Source of the DNA: Shewanella glacialipiscicola
Lineage (GTDB): Bacteria; Pseudomonadota; Gammaproteobacteria; Enterobacterales; Shewanellaceae
Direction: 5' to 3'
Assembly (NCBI RefSeq): GCF_023283485.1
Contig: NZ_JAKILU010000008.1
Coordinates: forward strand, 78,040-142,039
DNA length: 64,000 nucleotides
Positions 52,510-62,412 of this stretch are shown piece after piece. Below the pieces are notes generated by a model. That model did no database searches and was not told the origin of the DNA. It saw only the letters and a list, made by a program, of their open reading frames with translations. How positions within the stretch are numbered: the first letter of the stretch is position 1; the number at the start of each line of letters is the position of its first letter. The translations under genes were made by a program, and so were the position numbers.

Positions 52510-54468
52510 TCACTTAGCAGGTGATTCATCAGCATCTTTCAGCTCTGGCTCAACAGGCGCAGTAGTAACACTGTCTTCTGCTTTCACAGTCGGTTCGCCA
52601 TGACCACTGCCTTTATCGTTAGAACCATTATCATCGACTTGCCAATCGGCAGGCTGACGCACTTCTCGACGCTTCATTAAATCGTCAATTTGAAGTGAAT
52701 CAATGGTTTCGTACTTCATCAAGGCTTCTTTCATCGAGTGCAGAATATCAAGATTATCGGTCAATATCTGTCTGGCTCTTGCGTAGTTTTTGTCGATGAA
52801 AACTTTTACTTCGGCATCAATTAACGTTGCTGTTTCATCGGACATTGCCTTGGCTTTCCCCATACTGCGACCTAAAAAGACTTCACCTTCTTCTTCTGCA
52901 TACAGTAATGGACCTAACTTGTCCGAGAAGCCCCACTGAGTCACCATATTACGCGCAATTGATGTCGCGTATTTGATGTCCTGTGATGCGCCAGTCGACA
53001 CTTTATCACTACCGTAAATCAGTTCTTCCGCTAAACGACCGCCGTAAGCGACCGAAATTTGGCTTTCTAATTTACGACGGCTCTGGCTCACTGAGTCAGC
53101 TTCGGGTAAGAAGAAAGTCACACCTAGAGCACGGCCGCGAGGAATAATAGTGACCTTATGCACAGGATCGTGCTCTGGTACTAAACACCCTACTATTGCA
53201 TGGCCTGCTTCGTGGTACGCTGTCATTTCTTTTTCAGCTTCAGACATCACCATAGAACGGCGCTCTGCGCCCATCATGATTTTATCTTTAGCACGCTCAA
53301 ATTCTTCCATACCTACAACTCGGCGATTGCCACGAGCCGCAAACAGCGCCGCTTCGTTGACTAAGTTCGCTAAGTCAGCACCAGAGAAGCCAGGCGTACC
53401 ACGGGCAATTACGCTTGCCTTCACATCATCAGAAAGTGGCACTTTACGCATATGCACTTTCAAAATTTGCTCACGACCACGCACATCGGGTAAGCCCACG
53501 ACCACTTGACGGTCAAAACGACCTGGACGCAATAACGCAGAATCGAGCACGTCTGGACGGTTAGTTGCCGCAATAACAATAACGCCTTCATTACCTTCGA
53601 AGCCATCCATCTCAACCAGCATTTGGTTCAGTGTTTGCTCACGTTCATCATGACCACCACCTAAACCGGCGCCACGTTGGCGACCGACCGCATCGATTTC
53701 ATCGATAAAGATGATACAAGGGGCAGACTTTTTCGCTTGCTCGAACATATCACGCACACGGGATGCACCGACACCAACAAACATTTCAACGAAATCAGAA
53801 CCAGAGATAGTGAAGAAAGGCACCTTAGATTCACCCGCAATGGCTTTTGCCAGCAAGGTTTTACCTGTACCTGGAGGACCCACCATCAGTACGCCCGTTG
53901 GAATTCGGCCGCCCAATTTTTGAAATTTAGTTGGGTCACGCAGATAATCAACTAACTCTTTCACTTCTTCTTTTGCTTCATCACAACCAGCAACATCAGC
54001 GAAAGTGGTTTTAATCTGATCTTCGCTCATCAGCTTGGCTTTGCTCTTACCAAAGGACATAGCGCCTTTGCCGCCGCCGCCTTGCATCTGGCGCATGAAG
54101 AAAATCCATACTCCGATAAGCAATAACATCGGGAACCAGGAGATAAAGATTTGGGTTAAGAACCCTGATTCTTCGGCTTCTTGGCCCTTCATAGTGATGC
54201 CTTTACGATCAAGATCATTAATTAAATCTTGGTCATATAACGGCATTATAGTAGTGAACTTTTCACCGGTTCGCTTAGCACCTTCAATAGTGCGTTGGTC
54301 GCTTTTAACTTCAACAGTTGCAACCTGCCCATCACGAACGTTATCTAAGAAGGTAGAATAATCCATCTTCTGCGATGACGAAGAAGAGGGGGAGTAACCC
54401 TGAAACACTGACATCAGCACAACGGCGATGACAACCCAGAGTATTAGATTTTTTGCCATGTCACTCAA
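52510..54468 (-). CDS. ftsH: ATP-dependent membrane zinc protease FtsH
   Basis: The 652-residue protein uses the TTG at 54468 with GAGGT eight bases upstream; an ATG at 54483 and one at 54459 are also in frame. It has two membrane segments (about 8-25 and 100-122), an AAA domain with Walker A GPPGTGKT near residue 195, and the zinc motif HEAGH near 416. It degrades membrane and short-lived cytoplasmic proteins such as LpxC and sigma-32 in E. coli. rlmE lies upstream with 44 bp between them. Confidence 0.97.
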   Translation of the reverse strand: MSDMAKNLILWVVIAVVLMSVFQGYSPSSSSSQKMDYSTFLDNVRDGQVATVEVKSDQRTIEGAKRTGEKFTTIMPLYDQDLINDLDRKGITMKGQEAEESGFLTQIFISWFPMLLLIGVWIFFMRQMQGGGGKGAMSFGKSKAKLMSEDQIKTTFADVAGCDEAKEEVKELVDYLRDPTKFQKLGGRIPTGVLMVGPPGTGKTLLAKAIAGESKVPFFTISGSDFVEMFVGVGASRVRDMFEQAKKSAPCIIFIDEIDAVGRQRGAGLGGGHDEREQTLNQMLVEMDGFEGNEGVIVIAATNRPDVLDSALLRPGRFDRQVVVGLPDVRGREQILKVHMRKVPLSDDVKASVIARGTPGFSGADLANLVNEAALFAARGNRRVVGMEEFERAKDKIMMGAERRSMVMSEAEKEMTAYHEAGHAIVGCLVPEHDPVHKVTIIPRGRALGVTFFLPEADSVSQSRRKLESQISVAYGGRLAEELIYGSDKVSTGASQDIKYATSIARNMVTQWGFSDKLGPLLYAEEEGEVFLGRSMGKAKAMSDETATLIDAEVKVFIDKNYARARQILTDNLDILHSMKEALMKYETIDSLQIDDLMKRREVRQPADWQVDDNGSNDKGSGHGEPTVKAEDSVTTAPVEPELKDADESPAK

Positions 54469-54512
54469 ATTACTAGACCTCATTAAGTCTTGCGATTATT
54501 AACGCTAGATTA

Positions 54513-55142
54513 CTACAACTTGTAACCAGTCGCCACAAGATAGACTTCACGGGAACGCGCCCGCGAAGAGTCCGGTTTACGTGTTTTAACTACTTTAAAC
54601 GCTTCTTTTACCGCTTTCATGTATTCGTCAAAGCCCTCCCCCTGAAAGACTTTCACCGCAAAACAGCCGTTGGGTGCCAAAACTTGATGACACATATCTA
54701 ATGCTAGTTCCACCAAATACATGGCGCGCGGTTGATCGACACCGTCTGAACCACTCATATTGGGCGCCATGTCAGACAACACAACGTCAACCTTAGCGTC
54801 ACCGACTCGGGTAAGCAATGCTTGAAGGACTTTATCTTCACGAAAATCCCCTTGCAAAAAGTCTACCCCAACGATGGGATCCATTGGCAAAATGTCACAG
54901 GCGATGACCTTGCCTTTATCTCCTGCTAACTTAACCGCCACTTGAGACCAGCCTCCCGGCGCGGCCCCTAAGTCAACTACTGTCATACCTTGGCGAATAA
55001 GTTGATCCTTTTGTTGGATCTCCTCAAGCTTAAACGCAGCGCGAGATCGTAATCCCATTTTTTGTGCGAGTTTAACATAATGATCATCAAAGTGTTCTAG
55101 CATCCAGCGATTAGAACTGGCCGTACGTTTTTTACCTGACAT
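54513..55142 (-). CDS. rlmE: 23S rRNA 2'-O-methyltransferase RlmE
   Basis: The 209-residue FtsJ-family methyltransferase has the SAM-binding motif [13 protein letters not shown] near residues 55-67 and the catalytic K-D-K-E set (the K near 38, DMAPN near 124, the K of FAVKVFQG near 164 and a C-terminal E). It methylates U2552 of 23S rRNA, late in 50S assembly. It is divergent from yhbY, with 90 bp between the starts, and precedes ftsH, as in E. coli. Confidence 0.96.
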   Translation of the reverse strand: MSGKKRTASSNRWMLEHFDDHYVKLAQKMGLRSRAAFKLEEIQQKDQLIRQGMTVVDLGAAPGGWSQVAVKLAGDKGKVIACDILPMDPIVGVDFLQGDFREDKVLQALLTRVGDAKVDVVLSDMAPNMSGSDGVDQPRAMYLVELALDMCHQVLAPNGCFAVKVFQGEGFDEYMKAVKEAFKVVKTRKPDSSRARSREVYLVATGYKL

Positions 55143-55232
55143 TTAAAATCCGCAACAATTGAGAGTTACACAAGGGTTATATAAGGGTAGAATAGCCGCT
55201 TTTCAACAGTAACTCAGCAAAAGTTGGTAGAA

Positions 55233-55532
55233 ATGAACTTAACAACCAAACAAAAACAGCATTTAAAAGGCTTAGCACACATGCTAAAGCCAGTGGTGCT
55301 GCTTGGTGCCAATGGATTGACTGAAGGTGTACTCGCTGAAATTGAAAGCGCACTCGCTTATCATGAATTGATTAAAGTGAAAGTAGCCTCTGCCGACAGA
55401 GAGCTAAAAAATGCCATCGTTGATGCCATAGTACGTGAAACTCAATCTGCAAAAGTGCAACTTATTGGTCATATTCTGGTGATTTATCGTCAATCACCAG
55501 AAATGAAAGTTGCTTTGCCAAAGGCAAAGTAA
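55233..55532 (+). CDS. yhbY: YhbY, CRS1-YhbY-domain RNA-binding protein
   Basis: The protein is 99 residues from the ATG at 55233 (an in-frame TTG three codons upstream has no support). It is a single CRM domain with the GxxG-type motif LGANGLTEGV near residues 27-36. The E. coli homologue binds pre-50S particles. It is divergent from rlmE, as in E. coli, and ends at an 18-bp perfect terminator stem. Confidence 0.93.
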   Translation: MNLTTKQKQHLKGLAHMLKPVVLLGANGLTEGVLAEIESALAYHELIKVKVASADRELKNAIVDAIVRETQSAKVQLIGHILVIYRQSPEMKVALPKAK

Positions 55533-55554
55533 TTTTTCTTGATTTTTATTGTGT

Positions 55555-55595
55555 AAACAAAGAAGCCACTTATTTAAGTGGCTTCTTTGTTTTTG
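55555..55595. terminator. very strong bidirectional terminator
   Basis: An 18-bp perfect inverted repeat (arms 55555-55572 and 55575-55592) ends in a T-run on the plus strand. It separates convergent yhbY and secF. Confidence 0.93.
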
Positions 55596-55625
55596 CAGCT
55601 ATAGGTATTACCTTCAATTTAGGTC

Positions 55626-56555
55626 CTAAGGCGTATCAGCAATGACTTGTTCCTTATAATGCTCAGGTGTTAAGCCTAAAAACTCAGGCAATGAGGTACC
55701 AATAGCAATAGAAGAAAACGTACCGGTTAAGATACCAATAAACATCGCAATTGAAAAACCTTCCAATGGACCACCGCCCATAATCCACAGCGCCCCCACT
55801 GTCATTAAAGTTGTCCCAGATGTCACCATAGTGCGAGAAAATGTCGCCACAATCGCTTGATTATTAATCTGTTGAATCGCCAGACTTGGCTTAGTAATCA
55901 ATAATTCACGAATACGGTCAGCAATGATGATCGAATCATTTAAGGAATAGCCTAAAATAGCCAGCACCGCTGCCAATATCGTTAAATTAAACTCCATTTG
56001 CGTCAGTGCAAAAAACGCCAATACAAATACCACGTCATGCAATAGCGCAAACAAAGCGCCAGATGCAAGTCGCCATTCAAAGCGATAACTTAAGTAACCT
56101 AAAATACACAGCATAGCGACTAGCAGCGCCAAACCACCCTGCTCCGCCAACTCTTGGCCAATCTGCGGCCCCACAATGCTGCTATTAAGTACTTGTACTT
56201 CAGTGTGAAGCGGCGCTAATACCTGCTGGATATCGACATTATGTTGCTCGGTATCGACACTTTTTATATCGGTACTTATGATATCAGCGTAACGCAACAC
56301 CCAACGCCCCGGCTCGCTAGCCGAAATAACAGTAACATCCTGCTGATAGGCGGCGTTAAGCAAAGGCTGTAACTCACTACTGGTAATTTTTTTGTCGAGC
56401 TGAATTTCAGTGACTACGCCACCGGTAAAATCTAGCCCCCAGTTAAATCCTTTCACACCGATAATCGATAATGACATTATCATCAGCAAAATCGAGATAG
56501 CGCTACAGGCATAGCGCCACTGAGTTAAATGACCCGTTAAATTGATACTCTTCAT
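55626..56555 (-). CDS. secF: protein translocase subunit SecF
   Basis: The 309-residue inner-membrane protein has the SecF pattern: a first membrane segment (about 15-35), a periplasmic domain with GLDFTGGV near residues 40-47, then five membrane segments from about 130. SecDF uses the proton gradient to pull exported proteins through SecYEG. It begins two bases after the secD stop with GAGGG upstream, so the two are coupled. Confidence 0.95.
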   Translation of the reverse strand: MKSINLTGHLTQWRYACSAISILLMIMSLSIIGVKGFNWGLDFTGGVVTEIQLDKKITSSELQPLLNAAYQQDVTVISASEPGRWVLRYADIISTDIKSVDTEQHNVDIQQVLAPLHTEVQVLNSSIVGPQIGQELAEQGGLALLVAMLCILGYLSYRFEWRLASGALFALLHDVVFVLAFFALTQMEFNLTILAAVLAILGYSLNDSIIIADRIRELLITKPSLAIQQINNQAIVATFSRTMVTSGTTLMTVGALWIMGGGPLEGFSIAMFIGILTGTFSSIAIGTSLPEFLGLTPEHYKEQVIADTP

Positions 56556-56557
56556 AC

Positions 56558-58372
56558 TTATACCCTCACATGACGACTAGCATCACGTCCATAAACTAAG
56601 TTGATCAACGCTCTTGAGGCAAAGATACCGGTAAACATGCTGGTTAATAGGCCTAGCCCGAGGGTCAAGGCAAAACCTTGGATTGGGCCATTACCGATAG
56701 AATACAGCACCACAGCGGTGATCATAGTGGTGAAGTTAGCGTCAAAAATAGTAGAAAAAGCGCTATCAAAGCCCGTATCAATTGCCAGTGCAAAACTGCG
56801 GCCTTCTTTTAACTTGTCTTTTATTCGCTCAAAAATCAGTACGTTGGTATCGACCGCCATACCAACAGTTAACACCAAGCCGGCAATGCCGGGTAACGTT
56901 AATACTGCACCAGGGATTAGCGCCAATAGGCCAAACAAGATCACCATGTTAGAAATCAGTGCTATGTTTGCCACCCAACCAAGACGGCGATACCAAAGCG
57001 CCATAAACAACAAGGTAATGCCCAAACCTAAACCCAGCGCGGCAAAGCCGTTTTCAATGTTTTCAGCCCCCAGTGTTGGGCCAATGGTGCGCTCTTCAAC
57101 AATCGTTACTGGCGCAGTCATTGAGCCAGCCCTAAGTAATAAGGCTAATTGCTGCGCTTCTTGATAAGTGCCAGCGCCAGTGATGCGGAAACGATCACCC
57201 AGCTGCGATTGAATGGTCGCAACGCTGATAATTTCTTGAGTTTGCTTGGCCTTACCTTGCTCATCACGGCTGTATTCGCTGTAAGACGTCGCCATTGGTT
57301 TGCCGATATTAGCACGGGAAAACTCAGACATTTTCTGCCCACCGACACGGTCGAGATTAATATTCACCTCGGCCATGCCCATCTCACCTAAACTCGCCCT
57401 CGCATCAACAATATGATCACCGCCAAGCACCGGCGTGCGGCTCACATAAATAGGTTTACCCGACTTGTCATTAAGCACCATAGTATTTACCGAGCCTGAC
57501 TCTTTCACTTCAAAAAAGGCCAGGCTCGCCGTTGCACCAATCACATTTTTTGCAGCTGCTGGATCTTGTATGCCAGGTAACTCAATCCGAATTCTATGGT
57601 CGCCCTGGCGCTGCACTAATGCCTCAGTAATACCGAGCTCTTCAATACGACTACGCATCACCTGCAAGTTTTGTTGTACCGTCAAATTACGCAGCTTCGT
57701 TTGTTCTTCTTGGCTCAACTTAACCTGTAAACTTGCGCCATCAACGTTAGATAATTGCCAATTAGGATAAGATTCTTTCATCATCAGACGCACAGCGACG
57801 CGGGCATCGTTATCAGGCAAAGTGAGGTTTAACTGATTAACTTGATCTAAATGGACACTAGCGCCACGAATTTTTTGCTCACGAATAAATTGGCGTAACG
57901 AATCGACCAGCGCCTCAGCCTGTGTTTGGTACACAGGCTCAATATCCACATCAAGTAAAAACTGCACGCCACCGCGTAAATCGAGTCCGAGTTTAATCGG
58001 CTGAAAACCTAAGTTTTGCAACCAACTTGGCGCTGCACTGGCAAGGGATAAGGTCAACTCTTTTGGCTCTGTAACCATAGACGAAAGCAACGTTTTAACT
58101 AAGGTCTGTTGATTATCCTCATCGAGGACAATCAGGGTTTCGCCATTCTTCTGGTCGATACGTTTTACCGTCACGCCTTCAGCTTGCAGCTTATCCCGAA
58201 GCGCTACCGGCGTGAGTGTTAAGCCCGCCTTAGCGCCGACTTGTACCGCTGCATCCTCACCATAATACGTAGGCAATGCACTGAGTAACATCACTATGAC
58301 AGTGACAATAAGGACTATATATTTCCAAGCTGCATAGTGATTTAGCAACCGTTTATTGGGTTTTATTTCCAT
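56558..58372 (-). CDS. secD: protein translocase subunit SecD
   Basis: The 604-residue partner of SecF has one N-terminal membrane segment, a large periplasmic domain with the LGLDLRGGV motif near residues 128-136, and five C-terminal membrane segments from about residue 440. GAG precedes the ATG. yajC, which usually precedes secD, is absent: upstream is a 241-bp gap and an unrelated unknown gene. This may therefore be a second secDF copy. Confidence 0.95.
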   Translation of the reverse strand: MEIKPNKRLLNHYAAWKYIVLIVTVIVMLLSALPTYYGEDAAVQVGAKAGLTLTPVALRDKLQAEGVTVKRIDQKNGETLIVLDEDNQQTLVKTLLSSMVTEPKELTLSLASAAPSWLQNLGFQPIKLGLDLRGGVQFLLDVDIEPVYQTQAEALVDSLRQFIREQKIRGASVHLDQVNQLNLTLPDNDARVAVRLMMKESYPNWQLSNVDGASLQVKLSQEEQTKLRNLTVQQNLQVMRSRIEELGITEALVQRQGDHRIRIELPGIQDPAAAKNVIGATASLAFFEVKESGSVNTMVLNDKSGKPIYVSRTPVLGGDHIVDARASLGEMGMAEVNINLDRVGGQKMSEFSRANIGKPMATSYSEYSRDEQGKAKQTQEIISVATIQSQLGDRFRITGAGTYQEAQQLALLLRAGSMTAPVTIVEERTIGPTLGAENIENGFAALGLGLGITLLFMALWYRRLGWVANIALISNMVILFGLLALIPGAVLTLPGIAGLVLTVGMAVDTNVLIFERIKDKLKEGRSFALAIDTGFDSAFSTIFDANFTTMITAVVLYSIGNGPIQGFALTLGLGLLTSMFTGIFASRALINLVYGRDASRHVRV

Positions 58373-58613
58373 GGGATTAACTCGTTATTTATCGCCTCAC
58401 ATTTAAATCAAATAGCTAGGCGAACATATTGATATCAGTCCGAAACATGTCATTGAGCACTCGCAAGCTAAACTAACCCAAATTAAGGACAAGCTAGATT
58501 CAAGTCATCACAGCAAATTAAGCTGTAAAAAGGTTTCGGTGAGAACAAAAATGCACGGGTATGGAACATCAATAAGAGCGAACTCCCGTTGACGACATAC
58601 CTAAATAGGCGAG

Positions 58614-59270
58614 TTAAGCGGCTTGTTGACTAAAACGATATTGAAGATTTGAAACTTTCCAACCCGAAATGAGGGCGGGAGAAGATACTGCTGTGAGCGT
58701 CCAATCGGATGTGATATCAACATTAATTGATTCAATCAAATTAGGCGTGGGCTCGACGGTTAAGTCTATCGCGAGTCGATAAATGGGTTTAACCTCACGC
58801 ACATCATGTTGGGCAAGGCTGATAAATCGTGGCGAATTTATGGGGGCAAAATTTAGGTCATCTGAGTGGCCCATATAATCAGAGCTTGAGCAGGGTGTTG
58901 GCGAGGTTACAGAATCGACACTGCTGGCATCAGTAACATTGTTATTCAATGTGCCGCAGCTTTTAACGACATGTGCATTCGATTGGGCTATCGCGTTTGT
59001 ATCAGGCGAATTCAGAGTATCGGTACTTGGTTTTATATTAGGAGTTAAGTTATCAAGTTTAACCGAGTGTACCTGAGCACTATGGCTAGCAGGATCACTT
59101 TGCTGTGCATATATTTTTGGGCTATAGATTTTTGGCGTATAGCTAGCAGAGTGCGCAATCAACATGATCGCCACGCAAACTAACATCAATCCCGTACGCC
59201 AATGTTTGACCAAAACGTGCCCTCTTAATAAAAAAGATAAACCCATATAACTGAACTGTTTGGCGCTCAA
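58614..59270 (-). CDS. unrecognised exported or membrane-anchored protein
   Basis: An open frame of about 218 codons from a TTG at 59270; an ATG at 59186 with ACGGGA upstream is a good alternative start. A hydrophobic segment near residues 26-43 looks like a signal peptide or anchor. Residues 45-53 contain a short repeated motif (TPKIYSPKIY). The region to about 140 is low-complexity, rich in Ser, Thr, Asn and Asp; the last 70 residues look like a folded domain. I do not recognise it. It lies between greA and secD, with no visible operon partner. Confidence 0.6.
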   Translation of the reverse strand: MSAKQFSYMGLSFLLRGHVLVKHWRTGLMLVCVAIMLIAHSASYTPKIYSPKIYAQQSDPASHSAQVHSVKLDNLTPNIKPSTDTLNSPDTNAIAQSNAHVVKSCGTLNNNVTDASSVDSVTSPTPCSSSDYMGHSDDLNFAPINSPRFISLAQHDVREVKPIYRLAIDLTVEPTPNLIESINVDITSDWTLTAVSSPALISGWKVSNLQYRFSQQAA

Positions 59271-59597
59271 CCGTAGGTCTAAATAAATGGTTCAGGTTAA
59301 ACCGCTCAATTGACGTAAAATCAACAATACGCAACCCAAATACAGTCAACATAATAATTTTACTGCTTTTTACTAAAGTTGCAGCTTAGGTAAAAGTCCA
59401 TCTAGAGACAAATTAATCTTTGTCCATCTTATCTAAATGCGCTCTGTATCCCTAACCAATCTTAAATTAAGACATTAAGCACAAACCTTAAACTCAAGCT
59501 TTAAGCGACCAGCGGCCTTAGCTTGCCAATAACAAAAAAACCGCCCTAGGGCGGTTTTGGATAATTCGTGACTCACACTCACGATATCATCAGCAAA
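59271..59597. other. intergenic region before greA end
   Basis: A 327-bp gap on the minus strand between the greA stop and the unknown gene's start. It has the greA terminator at 59533-59554 and a 6-bp inverted repeat GACAAA/TTTGTC near 59407-59424. I see no gene. Confidence 0.55.
59533..59554 (-). terminator. rho-independent terminator of greA
   Basis: CCGCCCTAGGGCGG is a perfect 14-bp palindrome at 59541-59554, followed on the minus strand by seven T. It lies 43 bases after the greA stop. Confidence 0.92.
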
Positions 59598-60074
59598 TTA
59601 TAAATACTGTACTGAGATAATTTCGTAATCTGTCACGCCACCAGGGGTAGTAATAGACACTTCGTCACCCTCATTTTTGCCCACTAAGCCACGGGCAATC
59701 GGTGAATTGACCGAAATCAGATTTTCTTTAATATTCGCTTCGTCATCACCGACTATGCGGTAGGTGACTTCGACATCAGTATCAAGGTTTAAAATCGTCA
59801 CAGTTGCACCAAAAATCACTCGGCCGTTATTCACCATTTTAGCGACATCGATAATTTGTGCGTTAGATAACTTACCCTCAATATCACGGATACGAGCTTC
59901 ACAAATCCCTTGGTCTTCGCGAGCAGCATGATATTCCGCATTTTCTTTTAAATCGCCAAGCTCTCGCGCTGAGGCAATCGCTTCTGTGATTTTTGGGCGG
60001 CGCTCAAACTTGAGAATATCTAACTCTTTACGCAGCTGCTCTGCACCGACAACTGTCATAGGAACCTTAGTCAT
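59598..60074 (-). CDS. greA: transcription elongation factor GreA
   Basis: The 158-residue protein has the N-terminal coiled coil (about 10-75) whose tip acidic residues (GDLKENAEY) enter the RNA polymerase secondary channel, and the C-terminal FKBP-like domain. It stimulates transcript cleavage in backtracked complexes. AAGGAGA precedes the ATG. It has a strong terminator and appears monocistronic. Confidence 0.97.
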   Translation of the reverse strand: MTKVPMTVVGAEQLRKELDILKFERRPKITEAIASARELGDLKENAEYHAAREDQGICEARIRDIEGKLSNAQIIDVAKMVNNGRVIFGATVTILNLDTDVEVTYRIVGDDEANIKENLISVNSPIARGLVGKNEGDEVSITTPGGVTDYEIISVQYL

Positions 60075-60392
60075 AGCTCTTTCGTCTCCTTTAAAACAAA
60101 AGCAACCCGTGTCGACGCTAAGGTCAACACAGTCAAATGGGGGTGGAATTGCGCTATTCTAATCGTTATGCGCTTTTGATGCATCAACAACAATACAGTT
60201 ATGCAGCTTACCCAACCTTAAACCCAGTTACCAGTAATGAAATCTAAATCCGCGAACCAGATAGAATAAAAATCGCTCGTCAATTAATCATCACTGATGT
60301 GTGTGCTATTAAATGCAAAAATGCCCACTCGCTACAAAGCTCTGTGAGCATTAAATATAAAGCAGAGTCTGGTTATAGCAATAAATACATAA
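60075..60392. other. greA promoter region and DUF4198 terminator
   Basis: A 318-bp gap. The left part contains the greA promoter on the minus strand, with a TAGAAT -10-like hexamer near 60154-60159. The right part contains the terminator of the PepSY/DUF2271/DUF4198 operon at 60317-60350. No gene is visible. Confidence 0.55.
60317..60350 (-). terminator. terminator of the DUF4198 operon
   Basis: Minus-strand stem TGCTCAC/GTGGGCA (one G-T pair) with a long loop, followed by five T, about 43 bases after the DUF4198 stop. Confidence 0.65.
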
Positions 60393-61211
60393 CTATTCTA
60401 AACCAGCTTCAAACGTTAAAAATATTTCACTGACCGTTTTATCGGCAAGGATTTTATCTGAACTTGGGCGTTCAATTGAAGCATGTAAAAGATAACGCCC
60501 AGCAGTAGGCAAGGTCATCGCCACTTTACCGTCTTTATCAGATGTTAATTCCATCTCTTCAGGTTTGTTACGATATACACTATCGTCTTTAATAATAGCA
60601 ACACTGACGCCAGCAACTGGCTTACCATCATACACAAACTGCAAAGTAGCGGGTTCATTCTCAACGATATCGACTGGATGAGTCACGGGGACTAATTCTA
60701 AAAATTCGCCCTTTGCAGCCAATACTTTGTCAGTTGGTTTATTTCGAGTGACGTAGGTTTCCACTCGTGACACGTTTAAAGATCCTTCTAACTCATAGGC
60801 ATCTTTAGGCATTATGGCTGCCGTTGCTTTTTTATCTAAACGACTACGCACAAAACCTTCTTTTCCTTTCACTTTATAGCGAGAGAAGTAGCGCGGTGTG
60901 ACTTCTTTTTCAAACTTATAAGTCCCATCTTGAGTCAGCTGCACATCAAATACCGATTTACGTCCACCGGTATAACTTGAACTAGGGGAAATTGAATCGC
61001 CACTTGGTAGTGATATACGCACATCACTGGCAGTAACAGGCTTATCCATCATAAACACTTGATTACTGGCCGATACATCAGAGGTGATCCACACTGTTTC
61101 TTGGCTTTCTGCAGACACGTTAAAATGACTAGGTAAAATCCATCTATCATGGCTGCTCGCCAATGGACTAACACACAGAGTACCTAATAATGCCACAAGA
61201 CGTAATTTCAT
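60393..61211 (-). CDS. DUF4198 periplasmic protein
   Basis: The 272-residue protein has a signal peptide (to about residue 20, ending SPLASS) followed by the HDRWILPS motif that starts the mature DUF4198 domain. The second half looks beta-sandwich-like. DUF4198 proteins are linked by context to metal uptake in proteobacteria, but their biochemical role is not established. AAGGGA precedes the ATG. It is the last gene of a three-gene minus-strand operon. Confidence 0.8.
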   Translation of the reverse strand: MKLRLVALLGTLCVSPLASSHDRWILPSHFNVSAESQETVWITSDVSASNQVFMMDKPVTASDVRISLPSGDSISPSSSYTGGRKSVFDVQLTQDGTYKFEKEVTPRYFSRYKVKGKEGFVRSRLDKKATAAIMPKDAYELEGSLNVSRVETYVTRNKPTDKVLAAKGEFLELVPVTHPVDIVENEPATLQFVYDGKPVAGVSVAIIKDDSVYRNKPEEMELTSDKDGKVAMTLPTAGRYLLHASIERPSSDKILADKTVSEIFLTFEAGLE

Positions 61212-61256
61212 CTTTTTCCCTTAAATTAAAGAAGTTAAACAATCAATTGCAGTGGC

Positions 61257-61769
61257 TTAATGAGCCATACCGCTTAAGCGTATGTCGATAACGCCGGTTT
61301 CTGTGGTCGCGGGTAACTGTGCAGCAAAGTCTCCCGCAGTTAAATCAATGTTTTGCCGCACTAAATCACGGCCACCGTGCTCACGTACTACCTCAATAAA
61401 CACAGTGTAAGTACCTAGTGTGACTGACTTGCCTGACTCATCTTTTAGATCCCAATCGATTTTATAGTGACCTGCTGGACGGGTAGCCGATGCAATGCCA
61501 TCGACAAAACTCATATCTTCGCGACCCGCTTTACGCCACCAACGGCGGATATCTTTTAACCATTTATGGCCTTCATCCCACACCCAAAGGCTTAAGGTTT
61601 TAACTGGTTTCCCTTTAGCGTCCTCAACCCAAACGGCCACATAAGGTCTATGGTATTGGCCTTCAGTAATCTCTGGTAACGTCAAGTCAACGGTCAGTTT
61701 TGGGGCTGCCAATACAGCAGAACTGGCAAATAAAGCACTCACTGCAATGATACGAATAAGATGACGCAT
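61257..61769 (-). CDS. DUF2271 periplasmic protein
   Basis: The protein is 170 residues from the ATG at 61769, with AAGGAG 11 bases upstream; a longer frame starting at 61913 runs through the PepSY gene and is not credible. A signal peptide ends near VLAAP. The domain contains the tryptophan-rich block LWVWDEGHKWLKDIRRWW characteristic of DUF2271. Function is unknown. It begins 16 bases after the PepSY gene stop and precedes DUF4198 by 45 bp. Confidence 0.82.
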   Translation of the reverse strand: MRHLIRIIAVSALFASSAVLAAPKLTVDLTLPEITEGQYHRPYVAVWVEDAKGKPVKTLSLWVWDEGHKWLKDIRRWWRKAGREDMSFVDGIASATRPAGHYKIDWDLKDESGKSVTLGTYTVFIEVVREHGGRDLVRQNIDLTAGDFAAQLPATTETGVIDIRLSGMAH

Positions 61770-61785
61770 ACTCGATTTAAACTCC

Positions 61786-62412
61786 TTATGGAACAAAATA
61801 AACATATACCAGCCCACAGCTACTGCTAACCAACACCATATATAGCAATGACTTTTTAAGACGCTTAGTTTGAGGTAATAACAAATAAGCGCCCGTAAGC
61901 GAAAATAGAACAATCAGTACAGCGCTGAGATCCAGTACCCAAGCCCAAGCAATGCCGGTATTACGACCTTTATGTAAATCATTGAGCACGGCTACAGCGC
62001 CGTAATCTAAGGTTTCGACATAGGCCTTTCCGTCGAGTAAATCCAGTGTCACACTGCGGTAGGTACCGGGACCTTTATTGACTAGGCTAATTTCATCCTC
62101 AGCAATATCGGCGGTAGCGATATCCATCGCCCACTCGCTCTTCAACCAATGACCAGCAGCTAAGCGCCACTGCGGGTCCTGTGTATCAAAAGGTTGTAAA
62201 TAGCTCGGAATAACGGCTTGCTCGCGTACTGGCTCCTGATCAGATTGGGAAAACCAATTTGGATGATTCAGCGTAATGCCGGTTACTGCGAAAAACAGCA
62301 TCAGTAACAACAAAGCCATAGACACGTACACGTGGATGATACGGGCAAAAGATAAAGACGACTTACTGACTCTTAATTTCAATGACGCTATCTCAAAGGC
62401 AACCATAAACAT
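61786..62412 (-). CDS. PepSY-associated membrane protein
   Basis: The 208-residue inner-membrane protein has a first segment at about 25-45, a periplasmic PepSY-like region (about 55-145), and two more segments at about 148-170 and 183-203. It resembles the PepSY-TM family often found beside TonB-dependent receptors and ferric reductases. No receptor gene is adjacent here. Two in-frame ATG codons (62412 and 62406) are possible. It is first in the operon, and a Fur-like site lies about 90 bp upstream. Confidence 0.8.
   Translation of the reverse strand: MFMVAFEIASLKLRVSKSSLSFARIIHVYVSMALLLLMLFFAVTGITLNHPNWFSQSDQEPVREQAVIPSYLQPFDTQDPQWRLAAGHWLKSEWAMDIATADIAEDEISLVNKGPGTYRSVTLDLLDGKAYVETLDYGAVAVLNDLHKGRNTGIAWAWVLDLSAVLIVLFSLTGAYLLLPQTKRLKKSLLYMVLVSSSCGLVYVYFVP

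Noticed and set aside
57149..57391. Plus-strand frames within secD
   Set aside because: Several 60-190 codon frames run antisense to secD; none has start signals, and codon content follows secD.
61770..61913. N-terminal extension of the DUF2271 gene
   Set aside because: It overlaps the end of the PepSY-like gene, has no ribosome binding site and would hide the clear signal peptide that starts at 61769.
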